DNA of 64,000 bases from Belnapia arida (GCF_016773205.1 NZ_JAETWB010000002.1:248001-312000), one strand, 5' to 3'; counted from the first letter of the stretch, positions 26,141 to 34,402 are shown. Numbers and translations are program-made. Notes: generated by a model not told the origin, from the letters alone.

Positions 26141-26790
26141 TGCGCCCCGCCGCCGTCCTCTTCGACTGCGACGGCGTGCTGGCGGACAGCGAGGGGCTGG
26201 TGAACCGCCTGGTCGCCGAGGCGATCAGCGCCCAAGGCTGGCGCCTTTCCACCGAGCAGGCGCGCGAGACGTTCCTCGGCATGGCCCTGCCGGAGATGCT
26301 GCCCGTCATCGAGGCCCGCTGCGGCCGCCTGCCAAGCGACTGGGGTGGGGCGCTGACCCGCCGCATCATGGCCGCCCTGACCGGGGAGGTGGAGGCCATC
26401 CCCGGCGCCCCGGCTGCCGTCGCCGCCGCTGCGGCTGCCGGGCTGCCGCTCGCCGTCGCCTCCAACTCCACCCGCGGCGAGCTGCGGGCGAAGCTTGCCC
26501 GGCTCGATCTCGCCCGGTATTTCGGCACGCGCGTCTTCACCTTCGAGGACGTGCCCCGGCCGAAGCCCGCGCCCGACATCTACCGCGCCGCCGCCGCCGC
26601 CTGCGGCGCCGACCCGGCTGACTGCATCGTGGTGGAAGACAGCCTGCTCGGCGCCCGCGCCGGGATCGCCGCGGGCTGCCGCGTGTTGGGCTTCACGCGG
26701 GATACGGAAGCGGCCGTGCTGGCCGCCATCGGCGCCCGGCCCTTCGCCAGCATGGCGGAGCTGCCGGCCCTGCTGGGAATCGAGGAGTAG
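26140..26790 (+). CDS. HAD-superfamily phosphatase (beta-phosphoglucomutase/Gph-like)
   Basis: 216 residues. HAD motif I is LFDCDGVLADSE (nucleophile Asp and acid/base Asp), motif II ASNSTR, motif III Lys in RPKPAPDIY, motif IV VVEDSLLGARAGIAAG. The cap domain of about 60 residues (helical, between residues 17 and 85) places it with subclass IA phosphatases or phosphoglucomutases. The substrate is not known. It overlaps hemH by 1 bp and is followed 3 bp later by the MORN-like gene, so the haem group is probably one transcript after the hemE-hemH gap. Confidence 0.9.
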   Translation: MRPAAVLFDCDGVLADSEGLVNRLVAEAISAQGWRLSTEQARETFLGMALPEMLPVIEARCGRLPSDWGGALTRRIMAALTGEVEAIPGAPAAVAAAAAAGLPLAVASNSTRGELRAKLARLDLARYFGTRVFTFEDVPRPKPAPDIYRAAAAACGADPADCIVVEDSLLGARAGIAAGCRVLGFTRDTEAAVLAAIGARPFASMAELPALLGIEE

Positions 26791-26793
26791 CCC

Positions 26794-27375
26794 ATGATCG
26801 GACGCGGAATACTGGCCGCCGTGGCGGCGCTGCTGCTGGTGGCCGCCGGCGAGCCGCCCGAGGCGGAGCGGATGGTCCCCGGCGGCCGCGCCGGCTGGGT
26901 GGCCGACCCAAGGAGCGGCTGCTGGCTCTGGGCCGGCGGCATCGAGCCCGGCGCGAGCGACATCGTCGCTGACTGGAACGGCGCCTGCCCCGAAGGCCCC
27001 GCCGAGGGCCCTGGCCGCGCCATCGTCACCTGGCAGAGCCGCGGCGAGACCCGCCGCATGGACTACCAGGGCGACATCCTCCGCGGGAAGAACGAGGGCC
27101 GCGGCAAGCTCACCATCACCGAAGGGCAGCGGGTGGTGAGCGAGGAAGAGGGCGTGTTCCGCGACGACCGGCTGGTGGAGGGCCGCCTCGCCCTGCCCCG
27201 CCTCGGCATCGAGTTCGAGGGGACGCTCCGCGCCGGCCATCCGCAGGGCCCGGGGCGGCTCAGCGTGCAAGGCCGCGTCTTCCAGGGCAATTGGGTGAAT
27301 GGCTGCCTGCAGCAGGGCGACAACTGGGTCGCCTTCACCCGCCCGGTCGAGAGCTGCGCGGGCCAGGATACCTGA
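26794..27375 (+). CDS. exported protein with MORN-like repeats
   Basis: 193 residues with an N-terminal signal sequence (ILAAVAALLLVAAGE). The mature part carries three MORN-like units: YQGDILRGKNEGRGKLT, FEGTLRAGHPQGPGRLS and FQGNWVNGCL, plus an upstream WNGACPEGPAEGPGRAIV segment. MORN repeats form beta-hairpin ladders used for protein or membrane contact. Four Cys residues (two early, two late) could form disulfides in the periplasm. It is embedded between hemH/HAD and hemJ with gaps of 3 and 4 bp, which argues for co-expression with haem genes although no functional link is known. Confidence 0.75.
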   Translation: MIGRGILAAVAALLLVAAGEPPEAERMVPGGRAGWVADPRSGCWLWAGGIEPGASDIVADWNGACPEGPAEGPGRAIVTWQSRGETRRMDYQGDILRGKNEGRGKLTITEGQRVVSEEEGVFRDDRLVEGRLALPRLGIEFEGTLRAGHPQGPGRLSVQGRVFQGNWVNGCLQQGDNWVAFTRPVESCAGQDT

Positions 27376-27379
27376 CACC

Positions 27380-27832
27380 GTGACCATCGACGCCCTTGCG
27401 CCGTTCTATCCCTGGACCAAGGCGCTGCACCTGATCGCGGTCATCGCCTGGATGGCCGGGCTGCTCTACCTGCCGAGGCTCTTCGTCTATCACAGCCAAG
27501 TGCCGGCCGGCGGGGCGCAGAGCGCGCTGTTCCAGACCATGGAGCGCCGCCTGATGCGCGGCATCATGAACCCGGCGATGATCGCCGTCTGGCTGCTGGG
27601 CCTCACCCTGGTGCTGACGCCCGGCGTCATCGACTGGCGGGCCGGCTGGTGGCACACCAAGCTGCTCTCGGTGCTGGTGATGAGCGGCGTCCACGGCCAT
27701 CTCTCCGCCGCCCGCCGCCGCTTCGCCGCCGACGAGCGGCCGAAGACCGAGCGCTACTGGCGCATGGTGAACGAGGTGCCGGCGGTGCTGATGGCGATCA
27801 TCGTCATCATGGTGATCGTGAAACCCTTCTAG
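27380..27832 (+). CDS. hemJ: protoporphyrinogen IX oxidase HemJ
   Basis: 150 residues from a GTG at 27380. HemJ is a membrane enzyme oxidising protoporphyrinogen IX to protoporphyrin IX, one step before hemH. Four hydrophobic helices are visible; the signature ALHLIAVIAWMAGLLYLPRLFVYH carries the conserved His residues, with MNPAMIAVWLLG, WWHTKL and the C-terminal MVNEVPAVLMAIIVIMVIVKPF as in other HemJ proteins. It overlaps the convergent def gene by 4 bp. With hemE and hemH nearby, three late haem steps are grouped. Confidence 0.94.
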   Translation: MTIDALAPFYPWTKALHLIAVIAWMAGLLYLPRLFVYHSQVPAGGAQSALFQTMERRLMRGIMNPAMIAVWLLGLTLVLTPGVIDWRAGWWHTKLLSVLVMSGVHGHLSAARRRFAADERPKTERYWRMVNEVPAVLMAIIVIMVIVKPF

Positions 27833-28407
27833 CCCGCGTACCCCGCCCATTCGGCCCGGATCTCCTCCATCCGCGCCGCCAGCTCCTCCGCCCGGCCGAT
27901 CTCCTCGGTGAAGCCCATCGGTCGGAAATCCGCCATGCGCATCGGGTAGAGGATGCCGTCCAGGTGGTCGTACTCATGCTGGACAACGCCGGCATGGAAG
28001 CCCGTCACCTCGGCCAAGACCGGCTGGCCGTCGCAATCGACGCCCGAGTAGCGGATGCGCGCGAAGCGCGGCACCGCGGCGCGCAGGCCGGGGATGGAGA
28101 GGCATCCCTCCCACCGCATCTGCCGCTCCTCGCCTACCGGCTCGATCACCGGGTTGATGACGACGGTGTTGCCGGCCACCGCATCCCGCTCCGCCCCGGT
28201 CGAGCGGTGCGGCTGCACCCGGAAGACGAAGAGCCTGAGCGGCACATGCACCTGCGGCGCCGCGAGCCCCGCCCCCGGCGCATCCTCCATGGTGTCGAAC
28301 ATGTCCCGCACCAGGCGGCGGATCTCCGGCGCACCGGGATCGGCGACCGGCCGGCAAGGCTCGAGCAGGACGGGGTGGCCCATGCGGGCGATCTTCAGGA
28401 CGGCCAT
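27829..28407 (-). CDS. def: peptide deformylase
   Basis: 192 residues. Removes the N-terminal formyl group from new proteins with a metal-bound water. The three motifs are GAGLAAPQV (motif 1, GxGxAAxQ), EGCLSIPG (motif 2, metal Cys) and VVQHEYDHLDG (motif 3, HEXXH type). Motif 2 has Ile in EGCLSIP as in many type I enzymes of alphaproteobacteria. This copy lies between hemJ and rho rather than beside fmt, so a second def gene near fmt elsewhere in the genome is likely. Confidence 0.95.
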   Translation of the reverse strand: MAVLKIARMGHPVLLEPCRPVADPGAPEIRRLVRDMFDTMEDAPGAGLAAPQVHVPLRLFVFRVQPHRSTGAERDAVAGNTVVINPVIEPVGEERQMRWEGCLSIPGLRAAVPRFARIRYSGVDCDGQPVLAEVTGFHAGVVQHEYDHLDGILYPMRMADFRPMGFTEEIGRAEELAARMEEIRAEWAGYAG

Positions 28408-28722
28408 GGCGGAAGCTTACCAGCCCGCCCGCCCCCCGCGAGACTTGACCTTGAGGGGGAAATACCCCATCTCAATCGTTGACGGCCAGCGATTCGGTCC
28501 TTTAGGGTCCGCTCCGCTTCCTCGGGGCATAAGGTGCTTTACGCGCCTGCTGCCTCTCTCCTTCCTTCCTTCCTTGGGACATCGCCGGCCACTGGCCCCG
28601 GCCCCTATCCAGGGTCCGTGTTCATGGCACAGGCGGAAGGGCCGGACTTATGGCGCGCCACGCGCCGCGATCCCGGCCTCATTGGGACTGTCCCGTCCCC
28701 TCGCATCCGGACGCACCGCGCC
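28408..28722 (+). promoter_or_regulatory. rho leader region with pyrimidine-rich tract
   Basis: 315-bp gene-free region between def and rho. Direct observations: TTGACC (28445-28450) and TTGACG (28479-28484) are possible -35 elements without good -10 partners; a G-poor run of C and T lies at 28552-28575. Rho represses its own synthesis in E. coli and others through termination in its leader, and C-rich, G-poor RNA is what Rho binds (rut sites). The tract is therefore a candidate autoregulatory rut site. This is inference. Confidence 0.4.
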
Positions 28723-29997
28723 ATGCATCTTTCCGAACTCAAGGCCAAGAGCCCAGCCGAACTCCTCTCCTTCGCCGAGGAGCTTCAGGTCGAGAACGCC
28801 TCGTCCCTGCGCAAGCAGGACATGATGTTCGCCATCCTCAAGCAGCTCGCCGAGAATGACCAGGCGATCTTCGGCGAAGGCACGCTCGAGATCCTGCCCG
28901 ACGGCTTCGGCTTCCTCCGCAGCCCGCAGGCGAACTTCCTCCCCGGGCCGGACGACATCTACATCTCGCCCGCCCAGGTGCGCCGCTTCGGCCTGCGCAC
29001 GGGCGACACCGTCGAAGGCCAGATTCGCGCGCCGAAGGACGGCGAGCGCTACTTCGCGCTCCTCAAGGTCAACGCCATCAATTTCGAGCCGCCGGAGGCG
29101 CTGCGTCACCGGATCAATTTCGACAACCTGACGCCGCTCTACCCCAACCGCCGCCTCAAGATGGAAAACCCGGATGCGGAGGCGGTCGCCAAGGGTCCGT
29201 CCAAGGACTACACCCACCGCGTCATCGACCTGATTGCGCCGATCGGCATGGGCCAGCGCGCCCTGGTCGTCGCGCCGCCGCGCACCGGCAAGACGGTGAT
29301 GCTGCAGAACATCGCCAAGTCGATCACCGCCAACCATCCCGAGGTCTTCCTCATGGTGCTGCTCATCGACGAGCGGCCGGAGGAAGTCACCGACATGGCG
29401 CGCACCGTGCGCGGCGAGGTCGTGGCCTCCACCTTCGACGAGCCGGCGACGCGCCACGTCCAGGTGACGGAGATGGTGCTGGAGAAGGCCAAGCGTCTGG
29501 TCGAGCACAAGCGCGACGTGGTGATCCTGCTGGACTCCATCACCCGCCTCGGCCGCGCCTACAACAGCGTCGTCCCGTCGAGCGGCAAGGTGCTGACCGG
29601 CGGCGTGGACGCCAACGCCCTGCAACGGCCGAAGCGCTTCTTCGGCGCGGCGCGCAACATCGAGGAAGGTGGCTCGCTGACCATCATCGCCACGGCGCTG
29701 ATCGACACCGGCAGCCGCATGGACGAGGTGATCTTCGAGGAGTTCAAGGGCACCGGTAACTCCGAGCTCGTCCTCGACCGCAAGCTCTCCGACAAGCGCA
29801 CCTTCCCGGCGATCGACATCACCAAGTCCGGCACCCGCAAGGAGGAGCTGCTGGTGGATCGCGCCACGCTGGCCAAGATGTGGGTCCTGCGCCGCATCCT
29901 GAATCCGATGGGCACCCAGGACTCGATGGAGTTCCTGCTGGACAAGCTGAAGTACAGCAAGACCAACCAGGACTTCTTCGACGCGATGAACACCTGA
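28723..29997 (+). CDS. rho: transcription termination factor Rho
   Basis: 424 residues from ATG 28723 ([10 protein letters not shown], the usual N-terminus). Rho is a hexameric RNA helicase that ends untranslated transcripts. N-terminal helical domain, cold-shock-like RNA-binding domain with [20 protein letters not shown], Walker A APPRTGKT, Walker [15 protein letters not shown] loop and R loop regions ([18 protein letters not shown]) are all present. Longer in-frame upstream sequence exists (to 28534) but lacks family similarity. The last codons are part of a 62-bp tandem repeat that extends downstream. Confidence 0.98.
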   Translation: MHLSELKAKSPAELLSFAEELQVENASSLRKQDMMFAILKQLAENDQAIFGEGTLEILPDGFGFLRSPQANFLPGPDDIYISPAQVRRFGLRTGDTVEGQIRAPKDGERYFALLKVNAINFEPPEALRHRINFDNLTPLYPNRRLKMENPDAEAVAKGPSKDYTHRVIDLIAPIGMGQRALVVAPPRTGKTVMLQNIAKSITANHPEVFLMVLLIDERPEEVTDMARTVRGEVVASTFDEPATRHVQVTEMVLEKAKRLVEHKRDVVILLDSITRLGRAYNSVVPSSGKVLTGGVDANALQRPKRFFGAARNIEEGGSLTIIATALIDTGSRMDEVIFEEFKGTGNSELVLDRKLSDKRTFPAIDITKSGTRKEELLVDRATLAKMWVLRRILNPMGTQDSMEFLLDKLKYSKTNQDFFDAMNT

Positions 29998-30135
29998 CGG
30001 TGCTCCTCGCGTCGACGCATCTCCCCACGCGCCACGGGCGCGACGCGATGAACACCTGACGGTGTTCGTCGCATCGAGCCATTCCCCTGCGCGCCACGGG
30101 CGCGACGCCATGAACGCCTGACGGCGTCCACGGCA
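29980..30135 (+). repeat. 62-bp tandem repeat duplicating the rho 3' end, with hairpins
   Basis: Two full 62-bp units (29980-30041, 30042-30103) and a partial third (30104 to about 30135). Unit 1 starts inside the last codons of rho, so each unit repeats the DAMNT/DAMNA-stop sequence. Each unit holds GAACACC-TGAC-GGTGTTC (perfect in unit 2 at 30050-30067; one mismatch in unit 1), and in unit 3 the same stem reads GAACGCC/GGCGTCC, a compensated change. Units 1 and 2 end in a second stem CGCGCC-ACG-GGCGCG (30028-30042, 30090-30104). No T tract follows. Possible roles: transcript 3'-end stabiliser or bidirectional termination barrier. Confidence 0.85.
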
Positions 30136-30167
30136 TGCGGCCCGATCCGGCTTCCGATCCGGATCGG

Positions 30168-30677
30168 TCAGGGCCTCTTCGTGGCCAGGACCCCCAGGGC
30201 GCCGCTATAGGTCGGCTTGTCCCAGGAGAAGACGTCGGTGCCGCTTTCGAGCGAGCGGCAGGCGCTCCAATGGATGCGGGCATTCGGGGACTTCGCGATC
30301 ACCATCTTCACGATGTCCTCCAGATGGATGCCCACATCCTTGTCTGTCGTGGTGATGTAGCGGTCGTTCGCCGTCGAGGACATCGCCAGGTTGAGGTAGC
30401 CGCCGGCCTTGCTGCTGAACAACCGGTAGTTCCGGCACGGCGAGCCCGCAGTGACGGTCTCGATCGGCGTCGGCGCGGTGCCGCCGGCCAGCACCTGATC
30501 CACCTTCTGGCCCATGGTATTGGGCAGTGGATCGCCATCGGGCACGTAGAACAGGATGGTCACCCCGGCCGGCACGGTGAAGGTCCCATCGGTCGGCCAG
30601 CGTGCGCCATGCCCGCCGCAGACATAATCGACGACGCCGAACAACGAGGCACGCAATGCGGCAATACTTCCTGACAT
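30168..30677 (-). CDS. hypothetical protein with HG and SACR motifs (possible caspase-like/Stv-type domain)
   Basis: 169 residues. Not confidently assignable. It contains DYVCGGHGARWP (His23) after a hydrophobic strand, FTVPAGVTILFYVPDGDPL in the middle and ARIHWSACRSL (Cys140) near the end. An HG dipeptide after a beta strand and a later xAC(R/Q) are the arrangement of clan CD (caspase-like) cysteine peptidases, and the FTVP...FY segment recalls the putative adhesin Stv domain; both are weak readings. There is no signal peptide. It stands alone, convergent with rho across the repeat region and divergent from the HD gene, which suggests an accessory insertion. Confidence 0.6.
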   Translation of the reverse strand: MSGSIAALRASLFGVVDYVCGGHGARWPTDGTFTVPAGVTILFYVPDGDPLPNTMGQKVDQVLAGGTAPTPIETVTAGSPCRNYRLFSSKAGGYLNLAMSSTANDRYITTTDKDVGIHLEDIVKMVIAKSPNARIHWSACRSLESGTDVFSWDKPTYSGALGVLATKRP

Positions 30678-30693
30678 ACTTCAGCCCTTCCCG

Positions 30694-30720
30694 GGGCGGC
30701 ATGGGATGAGGGAGCCGCCC
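30694..30720. promoter_or_regulatory. inverted repeat in divergent promoter region
   Basis: GGGCGGC (30694-30700) and GCCGCCC (30714-30720) form a perfect 7-bp inverted repeat with a 13-nt spacer, between the start of the minus-strand hypothetical gene (30677) and the HD hydrolase gene (30736). It could be an operator for both or an RNA stem just before the GAGGGA ribosome-binding sequence of the HD gene. No known site matches. Confidence 0.35.
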
Positions 30721-30735
30721 GAGGGAACCTAAACT

Positions 30736-31335
30736 GTGCAGAACCCGGATGCCATGACCGTCGCCCCGACAGTGTTCCTCGCCGGGCAGGCCTCAGCGGA
30801 GACCATCCTCGCCACCATTCTCCGCGCCGCCGGCTTTGCCGCCCGCGTCCATGCCACGCACCGCCGCAAGGGTGCCGCCGCCGAGCCCTATGTGAACCAT
30901 GTGCTGGAGGTGGCGGAGATCCTCGCCGCCGCCGGCGCCCCGCCCGCCGCCATCGTCGCCGGGCTGCTGCACGACACCGTCGAGGACAGTGATGCCGACC
31001 CTGTCCCGACCACCCTCGCCGACCTTGAAGCCGCCTTCGGCGCCGAGGTGTCGGACGACAAGTCGCTGCCGAAGGAGGTTCGCAAGGGGCTGCAGATCCG
31101 TCATGCCGCCCGCGCTTCGGAGGCGGCGAAGCAGGTGAAGCTGGCCGACAAGATCGCCAATCTCCGCACCATGCGGAGCAGCCCACCCATCGGCTGGGAC
31201 CATGCCCGTCGCCTCGAATATGTGGGTTGGGCCGGTCGCGTCGCCGCCGGCGCCAAGGGCATCAATCCGGCCCTCGACGCGCTTTTCGACGAAACCTATC
31301 GCCATGCGGTGGCTCGCTTGGCGGAGGAAGCCTGA
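30736..31335 (+). CDS. Mesh1-like small alarmone hydrolase (HD domain)
   Basis: 199 residues from a GTG at 30736 with GAGGGA 9 nt upstream. A single HD domain like the hydrolase half of RelA/SpoT: HRRKG...PYVNH (His55), GLLHDTVEDSD (His79-Asp80, Glu83-Asp84), SDDKSLPKEVRKGLQ and KLADKIANLR (Asp138). The DDKSLPK-ERK-like stretch and the closing WxxR..Y..WA segment match metazoan-type Mesh1/bacterial SAH enzymes, which cleave ppGpp and also NADPH. No synthetase or TGS domain is present. It would lower alarmone levels; the regulation is unknown. ATG 30754 is an alternative start. Confidence 0.85.
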   Translation: MQNPDAMTVAPTVFLAGQASAETILATILRAAGFAARVHATHRRKGAAAEPYVNHVLEVAEILAAAGAPPAAIVAGLLHDTVEDSDADPVPTTLADLEAAFGAEVSDDKSLPKEVRKGLQIRHAARASEAAKQVKLADKIANLRTMRSSPPIGWDHARRLEYVGWAGRVAAGAKGINPALDALFDETYRHAVARLAEEA

Positions 31336-31667
31336 ACAGGAGGGGTATTCGGGACGCCGGCCGGCTTGGGGGGTCTGATCCCGAGCCGCATGGAGGGGGG
31401 GAGCGGCCCGGGAATGCTCAACCGGCGTCCCGTGCTCCGAACATGGCACGTCCGACGGCCGATTGTGAGTCTCCAGTCAATGACAGTACCGATAGCTGCC
31501 CGGCGCCTGAGGCATGATCGTGGGGAGCCGGAATGGCTTGATGTACAAATTCCCTCGACAGAACAATATCTTAATAGATAGCACGATCGGCAGGCCGTGG
31601 ATTCTGGTCTGGCGCAGGAATGCATGAGGCGCCATGGTGCGCGCCCTTTTGTTCCCGGGAGTTCCGA
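31336..31667. other. 332-bp intergenic region with long inverted repeat
   Basis: No gene is seen. GGGACGCCGG (31351-31360) and CCGGCGTCCC (31422-31431) form a perfect 10-bp inverted repeat with a 61-nt spacer, shortly after the HD gene stop. The 31470-31590 part is unusually AT-rich for this genome (for instance 31544-31580) and probably contains the promoter of the solute receptor gene; no clear -35/-10 pair with 16-18 bp spacing was found. Confidence 0.5.
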
Positions 31668-32642
31668 ATGCCCCATCAGGCTCTCTTGGCCTTGCCCCGC
31701 CGCGCCCTGCTCGGCGGCCTGCTCGCCACCCCCATGCTGGCCAGGGCCCAACCGGCCTTCCCAGTCCGGCCGGTCTCGCTGATCATCCCCTTTCCGCCCG
31801 GCGGTACCACCGATGTCGTGCTGCGCGCCCTGGCGGAAGGCGCCTCCCGCCACCTGCCCCAGCCGATCGTCATCGACAACAAGCCAGGCGCGGCGAATAC
31901 CCTCGGCGCCGCCACGGTCGCCCGTGCCAGACCGGATGGCTACCTCCTCACCCAGCTCCCCGCCTCGGCCATCCGCGTGCAGCTCCTACAGAAGCTGCCC
32001 TACGACACGTTGCGCGACTTCACCCCCATCCTCAGCGTCACCGGCTATTCCTACGTGGTCATCGCCAAGGCCGGCCGCTTCCCGAATGGCTGGACCGACT
32101 TCATCGCCGAGGCCCGCCGCCGCCCCGGCAAGCTCGCCTACGGCTCCACCGGCGCCAACGGCTCCCCGCATGTCACCATGGCGGAGCTGGCGGCTAAGGA
32201 GGGGGTGGAGCTGATCCACGCCCCCTTCCGCGGCGATGCCGACGGCTCCCAGGCGCTGCTCGGCGGGCATATCGATGTCATGGCCGGCGGTTCCGGCCTC
32301 GGCGCCCTCGCCGATGGCGGCCAGGCCACCATCCTCAATGTCTGGACGGCGGAGCGCCTCACCCGCTGGCCCACTGCGCCGACGCTGAAGGAGCTTGGCT
32401 ACGACATGGCGGTGACGACGCCCTTCGGCATCGTTGCCCCGGCCGGCCTCGACCCGGCGGTGACGCGCACCCTGCATGACGCCTTCGCCGCCGCGCAGAA
32501 ATCGGAGGAATTCCGCGCCATCCTCGGCCGCTACGACATGCCCGACGAGTACCGTGACAGCGCCGGCTACGCCGTCAGCCTGCGCGAGACCGTCGCGCGG
32601 GAGGAGGCGCTGATCCGTCGGCTCAACCTGACCGCCGGCTGA
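31668..32642 (+). CDS. Bug/TctC-family tripartite tricarboxylate transporter substrate-binding protein
   Basis: 324 residues from ATG 31668 (GGGAG six bases upstream). A periplasmic binding protein of the Bug family, abundant in Acetobacteraceae and Burkholderiales, carrying small carboxylates or amides. It begins with a possible Tat-type signal (PRRALLGGLLATPMLARAQ), then the family motif IIPFPPGGTTDVVLRALAE, the DNKPGAANTLGA block and YGSTGANGSPH. TctA/TctB membrane partners are not adjacent, which is usual for these orphan receptors. Its stop overlaps the GNAT gene start. Confidence 0.92.
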   Translation: MPHQALLALPRRALLGGLLATPMLARAQPAFPVRPVSLIIPFPPGGTTDVVLRALAEGASRHLPQPIVIDNKPGAANTLGAATVARARPDGYLLTQLPASAIRVQLLQKLPYDTLRDFTPILSVTGYSYVVIAKAGRFPNGWTDFIAEARRRPGKLAYGSTGANGSPHVTMAELAAKEGVELIHAPFRGDADGSQALLGGHIDVMAGGSGLGALADGGQATILNVWTAERLTRWPTAPTLKELGYDMAVTTPFGIVAPAGLDPAVTRTLHDAFAAAQKSEEFRAILGRYDMPDEYRDSAGYAVSLRETVAREEALIRRLNLTAG

Positions 32643-33397
32643 TGGGGGAGGAGACGACGGCGCTGGAACGCGCCTGCCTCACCGCCCTGCCCGCACCACG
32701 CCAAGCCTTCGACGGGAATTTCGTGGCGAAGCTCTTCCTTGGCGGCACCGGCCGGGCCAATGCGGTGAGCTCGCTCGACCCGGCGCCCGACCCGGCGCTC
32801 GCCAGCCGCATCGCCCGGATCGAGGCGCTTTACGCCCGCCACGGCCTGGCCTGCCGCTTCCGCCTGACGCCCCTCGACCCGCCCGGGCTCGAGCCGCTGC
32901 TCGCGGCGCGCGGCTATGCCGAGGGCGAGGAAACCATCGTCCATGCCGGGCCCCTCCCTCCCCACGGGCCCGACCCCGCCGCCCGTCGCCTCGACGGCCC
33001 CGAGCCGGCCTGGATGGCGGTCGTGGCGACGGCCGAATACCAGACCGAGGCTCGCCGCGCCGAGAAGCTGGGTCTGCCGGAGCTGCTGGCTGCCCCCGGC
33101 GGCTGGTTCACGCTGCGGGAGGAGGGGGTGGAGGCCGCGTGCCTCTTCGCCGTGGCGGACGGCCCGTATTGCGGCATCTTCGACCTAGCGACGCGCCCCG
33201 AGTACCGCCGCCGCGGTCTGGGCGACCGGCTGGTCCGCGCCGCTGCCCATTGGGCGGCAGGTCTCGGCGCCACCCGCCTTTGGGCGCAGGTGGCAAGCAC
33301 CAACGCCGCCTCCCTCGCCCTGCAACGTCGCGTCGGACTGGGGGAAGCCTATCGCTACCGCTACCGGATCAGGCCGCTCGGCCCACAACCGTCCTGA
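32642..33397 (+). CDS. GNAT-family N-acetyltransferase
   Basis: 251 residues. The C-terminal 120 residues hold a GNAT acetyl-CoA fold: FDLATRPEYRRRGLGDRLVRAAAHWA is the pyrophosphate-binding motif A (R/Q-x-x-G-x-G/A) and LWAQVASTNAASLALQRRVGLGEAYRYRYRI is motif B. The N-terminal 110 residues form a second, degenerate GNAT-like half (FGDGNFVAKL-type NAVSSLDPAPD), as in other two-lobed GNAT proteins. The acceptor is unknown. It overlaps the solute receptor gene by 1 bp, so the pair are likely coupled. Confidence 0.85.
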   Translation: MGEETTALERACLTALPAPRQAFDGNFVAKLFLGGTGRANAVSSLDPAPDPALASRIARIEALYARHGLACRFRLTPLDPPGLEPLLAARGYAEGEETIVHAGPLPPHGPDPAARRLDGPEPAWMAVVATAEYQTEARRAEKLGLPELLAAPGGWFTLREEGVEAACLFAVADGPYCGIFDLATRPEYRRRGLGDRLVRAAAHWAAGLGATRLWAQVASTNAASLALQRRVGLGEAYRYRYRIRPLGPQPS

Positions 33398-33478
33398 AGG
33401 GATGGCTTCAGGGCGCAGGTCACCGGCTCGACGACACCGATCCCGCATGGCCTGGTGTGCAGTCAGGCCCATGCGGCA

Positions 33479-34387
33479 TCAGCGCGCCCTGAGCCGTGGT
33501 TCGGCCTTCGCCTTCTCCACCAGGACGTCGAGCACCGCCCGCACCCGCCGTGGCAGGCCGCGGCTGCCCGGCCAGACGGCATGGACGTCGCGCGGCTCCG
33601 CCCGCCAGCCCGGCAGCACGGGGACGAGCAGCCCCGCCTCCACCTCCTCCATCACCCCCCAGGGGGCCAGCAGCGCGATGCCGAGCCCGGCGCGGGCCGC
33701 CGCATGGGTGCTGTCCACGCTGTCCGCGCTGAAATGCCCGTGGGTCTCGAGCGTCACCGTCCGCCCATCCGGCCCGTCGAGGGTCAGCAGGCTGTTGGCC
33801 CGCCCGATGGTGAGGCGGCAGAATTCATGCTCCGCCAGCGCCTCCGGAGTCTGCGGCATTCCGGCCCGCTGCAGATAGGCCGGCGAGGCGAAAAGCGAGA
33901 AGTCGATCCGCCCAAGCCGGCGCACGATCAGCGACTGCTCGCGGATCGGCCCGAAGCGGACGGCGAGGTCGATGCCCTCGCCGATCAGGTCCACCGGCCG
34001 CGGATCCAGCCGCGCATCGAGCTGGATGCCAGGGTTGGCGAGCAGGAAGTCCCGCAGCCAGGGCAGCAGGACCTGGTTGAAGAAGGTCGCCACGCAGGCG
34101 ATGCGCACCGGCCCGGCAAGCGAGGCCTGGGCGCCACGCACCGTCGCCTCCGCCTCGTCGAGCTGCTCGAGGATGCGAACCGCCTCGGCATGGAAGGCCT
34201 GCCCCGCCTCGGTCGCAGAGAGCCCGCGCGGCGATCGCAGCAGCAGCGGCACGCCCAGCCGTCCCTCCAGCTCGCCGATGATGCGGGAGACGCTCGGCTG
34301 GCTCATCGCCAGGTCGCGCGCTGCGCGGGTGATGTTCCCGGTTTCCACCACGCGCCGGAAGACCGAGAGCTGCTGAAGCTTGTCCAT
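33479..34387 (-). CDS. LysR-family transcriptional regulator
   Basis: 302 residues. N-terminal winged HTH (FRRVVETGNITRAARDLAMSQPSVSRIIGELE, residues 10-41) followed by a LysR substrate-binding domain with VRIACVATFF and IDLAVRFGPI, in the CrgA/aldehyde-responsive subgroup by appearance. LysR genes usually control a divergent neighbour, but here the quinone oxidoreductase and ogt genes upstream are on the same strand and a strong hairpin separates them, so the target is uncertain. Confidence 0.93.
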   Translation of the reverse strand: MDKLQQLSVFRRVVETGNITRAARDLAMSQPSVSRIIGELEGRLGVPLLLRSPRGLSATEAGQAFHAEAVRILEQLDEAEATVRGAQASLAGPVRIACVATFFNQVLLPWLRDFLLANPGIQLDARLDPRPVDLIGEGIDLAVRFGPIREQSLIVRRLGRIDFSLFASPAYLQRAGMPQTPEALAEHEFCRLTIGRANSLLTLDGPDGRTVTLETHGHFSADSVDSTHAAARAGLGIALLAPWGVMEEVEAGLLVPVLPGWRAEPRDVHAVWPGSRGLPRRVRAVLDVLVEKAKAEPRLRAR

Positions 34388-34402
34388 GAGCCGGAAAATT
34401 TC

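Noticed and set aside
28441-28510. Sigma-70 promoters before rho
   Set aside because: TTGACC and TTGACG are present but no acceptable -10 element lies 16-18 bp further.
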